A DNA stretch of 64,000 nucleotides from Pseudomonas rhizophila (GCF_003033885.1 NZ_CP024081.1:5515178-5579177), one strand, 5' to 3'. Shown: positions 25,231-34,901, counted from the first letter of the stretch. Numbers and translations: made by a program. The notes: generated by a model from the sequence alone, not told the origin.

Positions 25231-25262
25231 AACTGTCCCAGGTCCAGCAAGGGGCAGTCGAT

Positions 25263-26090
25263 TCAGGAGCGGGCAAGTTCCAGCAGTTTCCCACGCCACG
25301 CCGCCTTTGCCGGCAACGCCAGGAAGGATTCATTCAACAGCGACTCCCGCGGCGGATAGCAGAACGGCTCGCCGCGTAGGTCCAGCACCTCGCCGCCCGC
25401 ACCCTCCAGCACGCCTTGGGCGGCGGCGGTGTCCCACTGGGACGTCGGCGCCAGTCGCGGATAGCAATCCGCCGCGCCCTCGGCCAGCAGGCAGAATTTC
25501 AACGAACTGCCGATGCTGGTCAGTTGCAACTCACCCAGGCTCTCGCTCAAGCCGCCCAAGAGACGCTCTTGCTCCGGGCTGGTATGGCGACGGCTGGCGA
25601 CCACCGTAAAAGCATCACCCGGCGCCGGCACGTTACGCACTTCGATCGGCAAAGGCTCGCCCCCCTTGTCGCCACGCCAGGCGCCGAACCCCGCGCCACC
25701 GACGTAAAAGCGACCATTGGTGGGCATCGACACTACGCCAAACACCACCCGCCCCTGCTCGACCAGTGCGATATTGACGGTGAACTCTTCGCTGCCGGAA
25801 ATGAACTCCTTGGTGCCGTCCAGCGGGTCCACCAGCCACCAGCGTTGCCAGCCGGCGCGCACGCTTTGCGCAATATTGGCGTCCTCTTCGGAGAGGATTG
25901 CAATATCCGGCGCCAACGCGGTCAGCCCGGCCACGATCACATCGTGAGCGGCCATGTCCGCGGCGGTCACCGGCGATGCGTCGGCCTTATGGTTGACCTG
26001 CACATTGGCTCGCCAGAACGGCAGGATCGCCTCACCGGCCTTGAGCGCCAGCTCGACCACAGGGGCCATTAGAGGGTGGGGGAAATTCAT
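25263..26090 (-). CDS. cysQ: 3'(2'),5'-bisphosphate nucleotidase
   Basis: A 275-residue inositol-monophosphatase-fold enzyme that removes the 3' phosphate of PAP/PAPS and so keeps sulfate assimilation running. Metal-binding motifs are visible: SPVTAADMAAHD, ILSEEDAN, and WLVDPLDGTKEF (D-P-x-D-G-T). Near the C-terminus, SQWDTAAAQGVLEGAGG completes the site. Overlaps nudE by 4 bases, as in other pseudomonads. Confidence 0.95.
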   Translation of the reverse strand: MNFPHPLMAPVVELALKAGEAILPFWRANVQVNHKADASPVTAADMAAHDVIVAGLTALAPDIAILSEEDANIAQSVRAGWQRWWLVDPLDGTKEFISGSEEFTVNIALVEQGRVVFGVVSMPTNGRFYVGGAGFGAWRGDKGGEPLPIEVRNVPAPGDAFTVVASRRHTSPEQERLLGGLSESLGELQLTSIGSSLKFCLLAEGAADCYPRLAPTSQWDTAAAQGVLEGAGGEVLDLRGEPFCYPPRESLLNESFLALPAKAAWRGKLLELARS

Positions 26091-26653
26091 GACAGGAACG
26101 CTCCGCGCTGGGTCAACAGGTCACGGGCCAGGTACAGCGCCGCCAAGGCACGGCCTTCCGTGAATTGAGGGTTTTGCGCCAAGGCCGACAACTCACGCAG
26201 GTTGACCTTGTCCACGCGCATCGGCTCAGGCTCGTCGCCTTCCAGCCGCTCTTCATAGAGATCGGTCGCCAGCACCACCTGGATCTTCTGGCTCATGTAG
26301 CCGGGGGACAGGGACAGTTCAGTCAGGTGTTCCAACTGACGTGCACCATAGCCGGCCTCTTCTTTAAGCTCCCGCTCAGCCGCCGCCAACACGTCTTCAC
26401 CCGGCTCAATCAAACCCTTGGGCAGGGACAATTCGTAGGCATCGGTGCCGCCGCAGTATTCTTCCACCAACACGGCGTGATCGGCGTCGAGCATCGCCAC
26501 GATCATTACCGCGCCGTAACCTGCGCCCTTGCCCGCCAAACGCTCATAGGTGCGCTCCACGCCGTTGGAAAACCGCAGTTTCAGTTCTTCCACGCAAAAC
26601 AGGCGGCTGGTGGCGACGATCCGTCGATCGAGTATGGTGGGTTTCTGGCGCAT
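26087..26653 (-). CDS. nudE: ADP-sugar / ADP-compound pyrophosphatase
   Basis: A 188-residue Nudix hydrolase with an intact Nudix box, GLIEPGEDVLAAAERELKEE, which supplies the metal-binding glutamates. It acts on Ap3A, ADP-ribose and NADH-like compounds. The start has GGGAG 8 bases upstream. First gene of the nudE-cysQ pair and divergent from the nucleotidase gene at 26742. Confidence 0.93.
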   Translation of the reverse strand: MRQKPTILDRRIVATSRLFCVEELKLRFSNGVERTYERLAGKGAGYGAVMIVAMLDADHAVLVEEYCGGTDAYELSLPKGLIEPGEDVLAAAERELKEEAGYGARQLEHLTELSLSPGYMSQKIQVVLATDLYEERLEGDEPEPMRVDKVNLRELSALAQNPQFTEGRALAALYLARDLLTQRGAFLS

Positions 26654-26741
26654 AAACGGCTCCCTGGGCGATAGCGGGCTACTATACCCGGCCTATTCTG
26701 ATTGTTTGTGTCGGATATCCGATTACCGCTGGAGAAGTTTT

Positions 26742-27404
26742 ATGGCCTTGCTGCCCTGGCACGAGATCGATACGGTGCTGCTGGACATGGACGGCACCCT
26801 GCTGGACCTGCATTACGACAACCATTTCTGGATGGAACACTTGCCCCAACGCTACGCCGAACTGCATGGCGTGAGCCGGGCCATGGCGGAGCTGGAGTTG
26901 CAGCCGCTGTTCGAGCGCAACGCCGGCCAATTGCAGTGGTATTGCCTGGACTTCTGGAGCACCGAGCTGAAACTGCCGGTGCGCGAACTGAAGCTGGAAA
27001 CCGCGCACCTGATTGCCCTGCGCCCGGACGCCGACACGTTCCTGGCGGCGATCCAGCGGGCGGGTAAACGGGTGGTAATGATCACCAACGCCCATCGCGA
27101 CTCATTGTCCCTGAAGCTGGAACGCATCGAACTGGCCCCTTACTTCGAACGTTTGATCAGCTCTCACGACTACGGTTTCCCCAAGGAAAGCCCGCAGTTC
27201 TGGGATGCCCTGCAAGCCGATCTGAACTTCGACCCGGCCCACAGCCTGTTTATCGACGACACCTTGCCAGTGCTGCGCAGCGCCCGGGAATTCGGCGTGG
27301 CACACCTGCTGGCGGTCAGCGTACCGGACAGCCGCAAAGGGCCAAAGGACACGGGGGAGTTCGAGGCGTTGGGGGATTATCGGGATTTGATTGCCGGGCT
27401 TTGA
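26742..27404 (+). CDS. yrfG: GMP/IMP 5'-nucleotidase, HAD family
   Basis: A 220-residue HAD phosphatase. Motif I is VLLDMDGTLLDLHYDNHFW, motif II is VVMITNAHRD, and the C-terminal motif IV is SLFIDDTLPVLRSAREFG. It dephosphorylates purine nucleotides, in line with its E. coli namesake. The ATG at 26742 has GGAGAAG upstream. Divergently transcribed from nudE. Confidence 0.93.
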   Translation: MALLPWHEIDTVLLDMDGTLLDLHYDNHFWMEHLPQRYAELHGVSRAMAELELQPLFERNAGQLQWYCLDFWSTELKLPVRELKLETAHLIALRPDADTFLAAIQRAGKRVVMITNAHRDSLSLKLERIELAPYFERLISSHDYGFPKESPQFWDALQADLNFDPAHSLFIDDTLPVLRSAREFGVAHLLAVSVPDSRKGPKDTGEFEALGDYRDLIAGL

Positions 27405-27418
27405 TAGCCGGCCGTTAG

Positions 27419-27496
27419 CATCGCGAGCAGGCTCGCTCTCACAAGGTTCCTTGTTCGCCACAGATCCAGTGTGGGAGCGAGCCTGCTCGCGATGAA
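27419..27496. repeat. BIME: two inverted REP elements
   Basis: CATCGCGAGCAGGCTCGCTCTCAC and GTGGGAGCGAGCCTGCTCGCGATG, between convergent genes. Confidence 0.8.
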
Positions 27497-27516
27497 GACA
27501 ATGCGGTCCTCAAGCT

Positions 27517-27957
27517 TTATTCGGGAATGCGCAGCACCTGCCCCGGATAGATCTTGTCCGGATGCGACAGCATCGGTTTGTTGGCTTCAAAAATCTTGTT
27601 GTACTTGTTCGCATCGCCATATTCGGCTTTGGAGATGGCGCTGAGTGTGTCGCCCTTTTTTACGGTAACAAAACGAGCGGCCTGGGCGACTGGCCCGGTT
27701 ACCGTGATCTGATCATCAACACTGCCCACACCTGCTATGTTGCCTACCGCCAGCAGGATTTTCTCCTTCTCCTCCTGACTACCCACCTCACCAATAACAG
27801 TAACTTTATCGCCCTCAATGGTCGCCTGAACATTCGGGTTACCAAGACCAACCTTGCTGATGTGTTCTTTCAGTTGCTCACTGGCGTTGGCATTACCGGG
27901 AGTCAGCAGATCGATCAGTTTTTCGCCGGCCTCCTTCACAAAACTAAAAATACTCAT
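27517..27957 (-). CDS. LysM and BON domain protein (potassium-binding Kbp/YgaU-like)
   Basis: A 146-residue cytoplasmic protein without a signal peptide. A BON domain (about 25-90, with [42 protein letters not shown]) precedes a C-terminal LysM domain (about 94-144, [35 protein letters not shown]). This is the architecture of E. coli Kbp (YgaU), a K+-binding protein. The Shine-Dalgarno AAGGAG is clear. Convergent with yrfG. Confidence 0.88.
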   Translation of the reverse strand: MSIFSFVKEAGEKLIDLLTPGNANASEQLKEHISKVGLGNPNVQATIEGDKVTVIGEVGSQEEKEKILLAVGNIAGVGSVDDQITVTGPVAQAARFVTVKKGDTLSAISKAEYGDANKYNKIFEANKPMLSHPDKIYPGQVLRIPE

Positions 27958-28093
27958 GGTGCACGCTCCTTGGGTTTAAGTGTCCAGACGCAAAAGCCTA
28001 GACCAAGCCAAACGAACCCGGTTCCCAGCCGACCAATGACCCTGCCGCGCACAAAGCGCTAGAATCCCAACCTTCCCGCGCCCTGGAACGAAG

Positions 28094-28981
28094 ATGGACA
28101 TCAAGCAGCTGAAATTTCTCATCGCGCTCGACGAAACCCGCCACTTCGGCCAGGCGGCCGCGCGCTGCCACATCACCCAACCGACCCTGTCAATGCGCCT
28201 GCGCAGCCTTGAAGAAGAGCTGGGTCTGCCGCTGGTCAATCGAGGCCAGCGCTTTGAAGGTTTCACCGCTCCGGGGGAGCGGGTGTTGGCCTGGGCACGC
28301 ACGGTCATGGCGGCCTATGACGGTCTACAGGCCGAAGCGGCGGCCTGCCGTGGCAACCTGGTGGGTACCCTGCGCCTGGGTGTGGTGCCATTGTCGGACT
28401 TCGATCCGTTGTCGATGATGCAGCGGCTGCACAGCGAGCACCCTAACCTGCATTTCGAATTGTCATCCTTAAGCTCCGAACGCATCCTCGAACAACTGGC
28501 GAACAACCGCATCGACCTGGGCATTTCCTATCTGGAGCGCCTGGACACCGAGCGCTTCGACGCCCTGCCCTTCAACCATACGCGCATGGGCTTGCTCTTT
28601 GACCAGAGATACTTCTATTTCGGCGAGCAGCCGCTGAGCTGGGAAGCGCTGATCGAGTTGCCCCTGGGCATGCTCACCAGCGGCATGCATTTTCGTCAGT
28701 CCATCGACCACAACTTCCACAGTCGGGGCCTCACACCCCGCCCTCTGCTGCAAACCGACGCGGTGCATCAATTGTTACAAGCCGTACACGGCGGACTGTG
28801 TTGCGCCGTGATGCCGCTGAACAGTGGCCTGGGTATGCTGACCCGAGACTTGCGCATCCAGCCCATCGAAGACGCGCAAACTCTGGTCCCGCTGGGTCTG
28901 ATCATGCGCCGCGGCGCTCCACGCTCGGCTTTGGCGGAAGCTTGTTTCGCCCTCTATCAGAAATCATCAACGACATCTTGA
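28094..28981 (+). CDS. LysR-family transcriptional regulator upstream of fdhD
   Basis: A 295-residue protein with an N-terminal HTH (LKFLIALDETRHFGQAAARCHITQPTLSMRLRSLEEELGLPL) and an effector domain resembling the CynR/OxyR-type group. It is transcribed in the same direction as fdhD, 87 bases upstream, and may control the fdhD-oxidoreductase pair. The effector is unknown. Confidence 0.88.
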   Translation: MDIKQLKFLIALDETRHFGQAAARCHITQPTLSMRLRSLEEELGLPLVNRGQRFEGFTAPGERVLAWARTVMAAYDGLQAEAAACRGNLVGTLRLGVVPLSDFDPLSMMQRLHSEHPNLHFELSSLSSERILEQLANNRIDLGISYLERLDTERFDALPFNHTRMGLLFDQRYFYFGEQPLSWEALIELPLGMLTSGMHFRQSIDHNFHSRGLTPRPLLQTDAVHQLLQAVHGGLCCAVMPLNSGLGMLTRDLRIQPIEDAQTLVPLGLIMRRGAPRSALAEACFALYQKSSTTS

Positions 28982-29068
28982 TCGACGTCATCTATTGATA
29001 GATCAGTAATAGCGATTAGACGTGGCAGATTGCCGCATTTAGTCTTATCACTATTCCCACTGTCAGTG

Positions 29069-29914
29069 ATGCCTATGAACGACAAGCCTCCGGTCTGTTC
29101 TGCGCCTGCGGAGAAAATACCCGCGCCAGCCGCCAGCCAGAGCTATCGCTACTGCAACCTGGACCATTCCCAATCGGACAGCACCGCGCTGGCCGAGGAA
29201 GTGGCGCTGGCGATCGCCTATAACGGCATCAGTCAGGCTGTCATGCTGGTCACGCCGTCTGACCTTGAAGACTTCATCGTCGGCTTCAGCCTAGGCAGCG
29301 GCATCATTGAACACCCTGCGGACATCTATGACGTGCAACTGAGCGGCGACGGTTCTGCGCAATACGCCCAGGTAACCATCGCCAACCGCGCCTTCTGGAA
29401 CCTCAAGCAACAACGCCGACAACTGGCCGGCACCAGCGGCTGCGGGCTTTGCGGGGTGGAAGCGGTGGAGCAGGCATTACCGAACCTCAAGGCACTGCCC
29501 GGCACGCCACTGCCACCGGCCCAGTGGCTCGAAGGCCTGCGTCAACGCATCGGCCAGTTCCAGCCCCTGGGCCAGCATTGCGGCGCGGTCCACGCGGCCC
29601 TGTTCATGAACGCCCAAGGCCAATTGCTGCTGGGACGCGAAGATATCGGCCGGCACAACGCGCTCGACAAACTGATCGGCGCGCTGATCCGGCAACAGAT
29701 CCCGGTGAACGGAGGCGTGGCGATCGTCACCAGTCGTTGCAGCCTCGAATTGATCCAGAAAGTGTTGCGCGCCGGCATTCAGACCCTGGTCAGCCTGTCG
29801 TCACCCACCGGCCTTGCCGTGCAGTGGGCCCGCCAGCACAACCTCAATCTCATCCACCTGCCGCAGAAAAGTGCGCCGCGGGTCTATAGCCCTGCGATGG
29901 AGAATCAAGCGTGA
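29069..29914 (+). CDS. fdhD: Formate dehydrogenase accessory sulfurtransferase
   Basis: A 281-residue FdhD protein that moves sulfur from IscS to the molybdenum cofactor of formate dehydrogenases. The functional cysteine pair is in TSGCGLCGVEAVEQ, and GREDIGRHNALDKLIG and VTSRCSLELIQKVLRAGI are standard family blocks. The ATG at 29069 or 29075 is likely; no strong Shine-Dalgarno decides. Overlaps the oxidoreductase gene by 4 bases (GTGA), which ties its role to that enzyme. Confidence 0.92.
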   Translation: MPMNDKPPVCSAPAEKIPAPAASQSYRYCNLDHSQSDSTALAEEVALAIAYNGISQAVMLVTPSDLEDFIVGFSLGSGIIEHPADIYDVQLSGDGSAQYAQVTIANRAFWNLKQQRRQLAGTSGCGLCGVEAVEQALPNLKALPGTPLPPAQWLEGLRQRIGQFQPLGQHCGAVHAALFMNAQGQLLLGREDIGRHNALDKLIGALIRQQIPVNGGVAIVTSRCSLELIQKVLRAGIQTLVSLSSPTGLAVQWARQHNLNLIHLPQKSAPRVYSPAMENQA

Positions 29915-32259
29915 GCAATCATCAACAAGCCGATCAGAAACCCGTACCGCGCTACAAGCCCTACAAGGGTCCGGCCGGTGGTTGGGGCGCGCTGATCAGC
30001 GTCGCCCAGGCCTGGCTGACCAGCGACAATGCGCTGAAGAACCTGCGCATGATGCTCAAGACCAACCAGAACGGCGGCTTTGACTGCCCAGGCTGTGCCT
30101 GGGGCGACTCGCCGGAAAGCGGCATGGTCAAGTTCTGCGAGAACGGCGCCAAAGCCGTGAACTGGGAAGCGACCAAGCGCCGTGTCGATGGCGCATTCTT
30201 CGCCAAACACAGTGTGACCTCGCTGCTGGAGCAGAGCGACTATTGGCTGGAATACCAGGGGCGCTTGACCGAGCCACTGAGCTACGACGCCGAAACCGAC
30301 CGCTACAAACCCATCAGTTGGGAAGCGGCATTTGCCCTGATCGGCAAACACTTGCAGGGGCTCTCCAGCCCGAACCAGGCTGAGTTCTATACCTCGGGCC
30401 GGGCCAGCAACGAAGCAGCCTACCTTTATCAGTTGTTCGTGCGCGCCTACGGCACCAACAACTTTCCCGACTGCTCGAACATGTGCCATGAAGCCAGTGG
30501 CGTGGCGCTGTCTCAGAGTGTCGGCGTAGGCAAAGGCACCGTGACTTTCGACGATTTCGAACACGCCGACGCGATTTTCGTCTGGGGCCAGAACCCGGGC
30601 ACCAACCATCCACGCATGCTCGAACCGCTGCGCGAAGCAGTGAAACGCGGCGCCCAGGTGGTGTGCATCAACCCGCTCAAGGAGCGTGGCCTGGAGCGTT
30701 TCCAGCACCCACAAAACCCGATCGAGATGCTTACCAACGGGGACAAACCGACCAACTCCGCCTATTTCCGTCCGGCCCTGGGTGGCGACATGGCCGTGCT
30801 GCGGGGCATGGCCAAGTTCCTGCTGCAATGGGAACGTGAGGCGCAAAACACCGGCGCTGCTGCAGTGTTCGACCACGCGTTCCTGAACGAACACAGCATC
30901 GACGTACTGGATTACCTGGCCGTGGTCGATGACACGCCATGGGAGCAGATCGTTGAGCAGTCGGGCTTGACTCTGGTCGAGATCGAACAAGCGGCGCGCA
31001 TGTACGCCATCAGCAAGAACGTGATCATGTGCTGGGCGATGGGCATCACCCAACACCGCCATTCGGTGGCGACCATCCAGGAAATCGCCAACCTGATGCT
31101 GCTGCGCGGCAACATCGGCCGGCCGGGCGCCGGTCTGTGCCCGGTTCGCGGCCACAGTAACGTGCAGGGCGACCGGACCATGGGCATCAACGAGCGTCCG
31201 CCGGCGGCGTTCCTTGACTCGCTGGAGCGTCGCTTCCAGTTCAAGGTGCCGCGCGAGAATGGCCACAACGTGGTCGAAGCGATCCACGCCATGGCTGACG
31301 GCCGGGCGAAGGTCTTCATCGCTCTGGGCGGCAACTTCGCCCAGGCCACCCCGGACAGTGATCGGACGTTCCAGGCCTTGGGCAACTGCGACCTGACTGT
31401 GCAGATCAGCACCAAGCTCAACCGCAGCCATCTGGCTCATGGAAAAGAGGCGCTGATCCTACCGTGCCTGGGCCGTACCGACATCGACCTGCAAGTCGAA
31501 GGCGCACAAGCGGTGACCGTGGAAGACTCCTTCAGCATGGTCCATGCATCCAATGGCCAATTGCAGCCGCTGTCGAACCAGATGCGTTCCGAGCCCTGGA
31601 TCATTGCCGGCATCGCCGCCGCCACACTGGGCCACCACCCGGTGGACTGGAACTGGCTGGTGGCGGACTACAACCGCATCCGCGACCTGATCGCCGATAC
31701 CATCCCGGGGTTCAAAGACTTCAACGAAAAGCTCCAGAACCCCGGCGGCTTCTATCTGGGCAACAGCGCCGGTGCACGTCGCTGGAACACCGCCTCAGGC
31801 CGCGCCAACTTCAAGCCCAACCGGCTGCCGACCGACCTGGTGCATGAACGCACCCGCGCCACCGGGCAGTTGCCTGACCTGATCATGCAGTCCATGCGCT
31901 CCCACGATCAGTACAACACCACCATCTATGGCCTCGATGACCGCTATCGCGGCGTGAAGGGCCAGCGTGACGTGTTGTTCGTCAACGAAGCGGACATCAT
32001 TCGACTGGGCTTCAAACCTGGGCAGAAGGCCGACATCGTCTCGCTCTGGGATGACGGCCGCGAGCGACGGGTCAAAGGCTTTACCCTGTTGGCATTTGAC
32101 ATTCCCGCCGGACAGGCCGCCGCCTATTACCCTGAAGTGAATCCGTTGGTGCCGTTGGAGAGCACCGGCGACGACAGCCATACCCCGACTTCGAAATTCG
32201 TGGCGATCCGTCTGGAAGCGGCGAGCGAGAATGGGCTGATTCTGGCCAAGTCGGCCTGA
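29911..32259 (+). CDS. FdhF/YdeP-family molybdopterin oxidoreductase
   Basis: A 782-residue protein with a GTG start overlapping the fdhD stop. An N-terminal GGFDCPGCAWGDSP segment and the MCHEASGVALSQSVGVGKG region, followed by WGQNPGTNHPRML, fit the FdhF/YdeP branch, which has Cys rather than selenocysteine and a reduced iron-sulfur region. The C-terminal molydop-binding domain has LPDLIMQSMRSHDQYNTT. No signal peptide, so it is cytoplasmic. The reaction is unproven, with formate oxidation or acid-resistance roles proposed for relatives. No electron-transfer subunit lies nearby. Confidence 0.88.
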   Translation: MSNHQQADQKPVPRYKPYKGPAGGWGALISVAQAWLTSDNALKNLRMMLKTNQNGGFDCPGCAWGDSPESGMVKFCENGAKAVNWEATKRRVDGAFFAKHSVTSLLEQSDYWLEYQGRLTEPLSYDAETDRYKPISWEAAFALIGKHLQGLSSPNQAEFYTSGRASNEAAYLYQLFVRAYGTNNFPDCSNMCHEASGVALSQSVGVGKGTVTFDDFEHADAIFVWGQNPGTNHPRMLEPLREAVKRGAQVVCINPLKERGLERFQHPQNPIEMLTNGDKPTNSAYFRPALGGDMAVLRGMAKFLLQWEREAQNTGAAAVFDHAFLNEHSIDVLDYLAVVDDTPWEQIVEQSGLTLVEIEQAARMYAISKNVIMCWAMGITQHRHSVATIQEIANLMLLRGNIGRPGAGLCPVRGHSNVQGDRTMGINERPPAAFLDSLERRFQFKVPRENGHNVVEAIHAMADGRAKVFIALGGNFAQATPDSDRTFQALGNCDLTVQISTKLNRSHLAHGKEALILPCLGRTDIDLQVEGAQAVTVEDSFSMVHASNGQLQPLSNQMRSEPWIIAGIAAATLGHHPVDWNWLVADYNRIRDLIADTIPGFKDFNEKLQNPGGFYLGNSAGARRWNTASGRANFKPNRLPTDLVHERTRATGQLPDLIMQSMRSHDQYNTTIYGLDDRYRGVKGQRDVLFVNEADIIRLGFKPGQKADIVSLWDDGRERRVKGFTLLAFDIPAGQAAAYYPEVNPLVPLESTGDDSHTPTSKFVAIRLEAASENGLILAKSA

Positions 32260-32283
32260 CACAACGTGCCAGGCGATTAGGTT

Positions 32284-32311
32284 GTGTGGGAGCAAGGCTT
32301 GGCTCCCCACA
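32284..32311. repeat. Degenerate REP palindrome
   Basis: GTGTGGGAGCAAGGCTTGGCTCCCCAC-type hairpin just after the oxidoreductase gene. Confidence 0.5.
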
Positions 32312-32339
32312 ATCCTGCTTTTCAATCGCCCACAAAAAA

Positions 32340-32363
32340 GGCCGTTTTCCATAGAAAACGGCC
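32340..32363. terminator. Terminator-like hairpin after the oxidoreductase gene
   Basis: Arms GGCCGTTTTC and GAAAACGGCC with a 4-base loop. The A-run is on the left side, so it would terminate leftward transcription better than rightward. Confidence 0.5.
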
Positions 32364-32521
32364 TGTCCGAAGTAGCTAAAGACCGGCGAAAATCTGTTAA
32401 GTTCCGCTCAAAAAACAATAACTTATCGAATTGTGCACAAGTCGTGTTACTCGTCGGATTTCGATTGTAACCAAGCGAAGCCAGCCTCAGGATCGCGCCG
32501 TCATCCCTTTGAGGCTCCTCT

Positions 32522-33007
32522 ATGAAGTTCTCCTCGATTCTCTTGTTGTCCCTTGGCCTGATCAGTGGCGCAGCCTCTGCCGGTGGCACCACCGAAGCAG
32601 GCGTGGGCGGCGCATTGGGCGGGGTTCTGGGTTCTGTGGTCGGCCAGTCCTTGGGCGGCAACACCGGGTCCACCATCGGCGCAGCCTTGGGTGGCGCGGG
32701 TGGCAGTGCGGTCGGTGCGGACAAACGCAGCCGCGGCGAAGCAGCGATTGGCGGTGCGCTGGGCGCAGCCGGCGGTAACGTGGTCGGCCGTAGCGTAGGC
32801 GGCACCACCGGCAGCCTGATCGGTGCAGCAGCAGGCGGCGGCGCTGGCGGTGCACTGGGCAACTATATGGGCAAGGACGATGACGACGATCGTCGTTATG
32901 ACGGTCGCCGTGGTGATCGCCGTTATTACCGTGACGGCCATCCAGGTCGTGGCCATGCCTATGGGCATCGCAAGCACAAGCACAAACATCGCTATCACGA
33001 CGATTGA
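32522..33007 (+). CDS. Exported glycine-zipper protein with His/Lys/Arg-rich tail
   Basis: A 161-residue protein: a signal peptide (1-20, cut near ASA), then about 90 residues of repeated GGALGG.LGS.VGQSLGG-type glycine zippers that should insert in or span a membrane, then a highly charged tail (KDDDDDRRYDGRRGDRRYY...) ending in clustered His and Lys (GHAYGHRKHKHKHRYHDD). Glycine-zipper proteins of this sort sit in the outer membrane or periplasm. The tail could bind metal; no role is known. Confidence 0.8.
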   Translation: MKFSSILLLSLGLISGAASAGGTTEAGVGGALGGVLGSVVGQSLGGNTGSTIGAALGGAGGSAVGADKRSRGEAAIGGALGAAGGNVVGRSVGGTTGSLIGAAAGGGAGGALGNYMGKDDDDDRRYDGRRGDRRYYRDGHPGRGHAYGHRKHKHKHRYHDD

Positions 33008-33034
33008 TCACTGGCTCTAACCAGTAGTCGATAG

Positions 33035-33090
33035 AAAATCGCAGTCTTCGTCAGCGCTTCTCAAGCGTCTGACAGGAGACTGCGATTTTT
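33035..33090. terminator. Bidirectional terminator with a long two-part stem
   Basis: AAAATCGCAGTCT pairs with AGACTGCGATTTT; an inner GTCAGCGCTT/AAGCGTCTGAC adds to the stem. It lies between the convergent glycine-zipper and thioesterase genes. Confidence 0.75.
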
Positions 33091-33093
33091 CGT

Positions 33094-33513
33094 TTAAATC
33101 ACCAACCGTTCCAATGCGGCGCGCAACCGATCCGGAATCGCCACTGGCCGATTCGAAGACCGCTCCACAAAAACATGCACAAAGCGCCCCGCCGCGCAGG
33201 CCTCCTCCTCCCCCGCCTTGAACACCGCCAGCTCATACTGCACTGAACTGCTGCCCAGCTTCCCCACCCGCAGACCGATTTCAATCTGGTCGGGAAAGGC
33301 GATCGAGGCAAAGTAGTCGCAAGCCGAACTCACCACGAACCCCACCACCTCCCCATCGTGGATATCGAGGCCGCCGACCTCGATCAGATAAGTGTTCACC
33401 GCCGTGTCGAAAAAACTGTAATAAGTCACGTTGTTGACGTGACCGTACACGTCGTTGTCGTGCCAGCGTGTGGTGATCGGTTGCAGGTGCGGGTATTCGC
33501 TACGTTGGGGCAT
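33094..33513 (-). CDS. 4HBT acyl-CoA thioesterase (YbgC-like)
   Basis: About 139 residues from the ATG at 33513 ([28 protein letters not shown]); a start eight codons further up (33537) is also possible. The catalytic Asp is in [23 protein letters not shown], the standard 4-hydroxybenzoyl-CoA-thioesterase motif. It hydrolyses short acyl-CoA thioesters. It lies just downstream of a 3-hydroxyacyl-CoA dehydrogenase on the same strand, so both probably act in one acyl-CoA pathway. Confidence 0.88.
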   Translation of the reverse strand: MPQRSEYPHLQPITTRWHDNDVYGHVNNVTYYSFFDTAVNTYLIEVGGLDIHDGEVVGFVVSSACDYFASIAFPDQIEIGLRVGKLGSSSVQYELAVFKAGEEEACAAGRFVHVFVERSSNRPVAIPDRLRAALERLVI

Positions 33514-33552
33514 CAGGTGTCCTTTACGATTGCTCAATGGTTCATGCGTTGT

Positions 33553-34794
33553 TCAGGATTTTGAGGCCTGGTGTTGTGCGAATCCCTTGCCCTGGGCCGC
33601 CAGCTCCCCGATCAGACGCGCGGGCTTCCAGTGGTCCCCCTGCTTCGTTTCGAGTTCCAGCAGCCGTGCATGGATGTCTTCAAGTCCCTGATGGTCGGCC
33701 CAGGCCATCGGGCCGCCCTTGTCCGCGGGGAAGCCGTAGCCGTTGAGATACACCAGGTCGATGTCGTGAGCCGACTCGGCAATACCTTCCTGCAGGATTT
33801 TCGCGCCCTCATTGACCAGCGCCAGCAAGCAACGCTCGAGGACTTCCTCGGGGCAGATCTCGCGACGCTGAAAACCCAACGTTTCACTGACTCGCTGCAC
33901 CAGCGCATCGACCTCTACATCATGCTCGGCCTGGCGACTGCCGGCTTCGTAGTGATAGTACCCGTTGCCGCTTTTCTGGCCGAACCGACCCAGTTCGCAC
34001 AAACGGTTGTCCACTTGCACCTCGGGTGCATCCTGACCTTTGCCCGCCAGTTCCCGAGCGCGCCACTCCAGGTCGATGCCGACGACGTCGTACATGCGAA
34101 ACGGCCCCATGGCGAAGCCGAAACCCTGCAATGCCGCGTCAACCTGATGGGGAAACGCCCCTTCCAGCAGCATCTTGCGCGCCTCCAGCACATAGGGGTG
34201 AAGCATCCGATTGCCGATGAACCCGTGGCAATTGCCCGACACCACGCTGACCTTGCCCATGCGCTTGCCCAATACCAGGGCTGCGTCCAGCACCGCTTTG
34301 GAGGTTTGCGCACCACGAACGATTTCCAGCAACTTCATGATGTGCGCCGGGCTGAAGAAGTGCAGACCCAACACCTGGGTGGGGCGGCGGGTGACGGCGG
34401 CAATCGCATCGATGTCCAGCGCCGAGGTGTTGCTCGCCAGAATGGCCTCGGGCTTGAGCAAGCCGTCCAGCTCGCGGAAGATCTTCTGCTTGAGCTCAAG
34501 GTTCTCGTAAACCGCCTCGATGACCAGATCCACATTGCGGATCGCCGCGTAATCATCTGCCCGCGTCACCCTGGCGATTCGCGCATCGGCTTCACCCTGG
34601 TCGATACGGCCCTGGCGCACGTTGTGGGCATAAGTATCGGCCACGGCAGCCAACGCCTGTTCCAGCATCTGCGGATTGTTGTCGACCCATTGCACCGTCA
34701 CGCCGGCGTTGGCCAGGCACATCACGATGCCCCGCCCCATAGTGCCTGCACCGACTACGGCAGCGCGCTGAATATCGAAGGGTGTCTGGCTCAT
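33553..34794 (-). CDS. 3-hydroxyacyl-CoA dehydrogenase
   Basis: A 413-residue NAD+-dependent dehydrogenase. The N-terminal Rossmann fold starts VVGAGTMGRGIVMCLANAG. The catalytic-His region is ASNTSALDIDAIA...GLHFFSPAHIMKLLEIV, and NCHGFIGNRMLHPYVLEA leads into two tandem C-terminal helical HAD domains, the second with GYGFPADKGGPMAWAD. It is like the C-terminal half of FadB without the hydratase. The substrate chain is unknown. Confidence 0.92.
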   Translation of the reverse strand: MSQTPFDIQRAAVVGAGTMGRGIVMCLANAGVTVQWVDNNPQMLEQALAAVADTYAHNVRQGRIDQGEADARIARVTRADDYAAIRNVDLVIEAVYENLELKQKIFRELDGLLKPEAILASNTSALDIDAIAAVTRRPTQVLGLHFFSPAHIMKLLEIVRGAQTSKAVLDAALVLGKRMGKVSVVSGNCHGFIGNRMLHPYVLEARKMLLEGAFPHQVDAALQGFGFAMGPFRMYDVVGIDLEWRARELAGKGQDAPEVQVDNRLCELGRFGQKSGNGYYHYEAGSRQAEHDVEVDALVQRVSETLGFQRREICPEEVLERCLLALVNEGAKILQEGIAESAHDIDLVYLNGYGFPADKGGPMAWADHQGLEDIHARLLELETKQGDHWKPARLIGELAAQGKGFAQHQASKS

Positions 34795-34901
34795 GTTTGC
34801 TCTCTTGTTGGTGATCCAAAGACAGCCCTCACCTTAGTCAGCCGCAGAATATTTTTGAAATTTATTCGTGTGATGGCGGGCATTCATCGGATGGATGCGG
34901 A

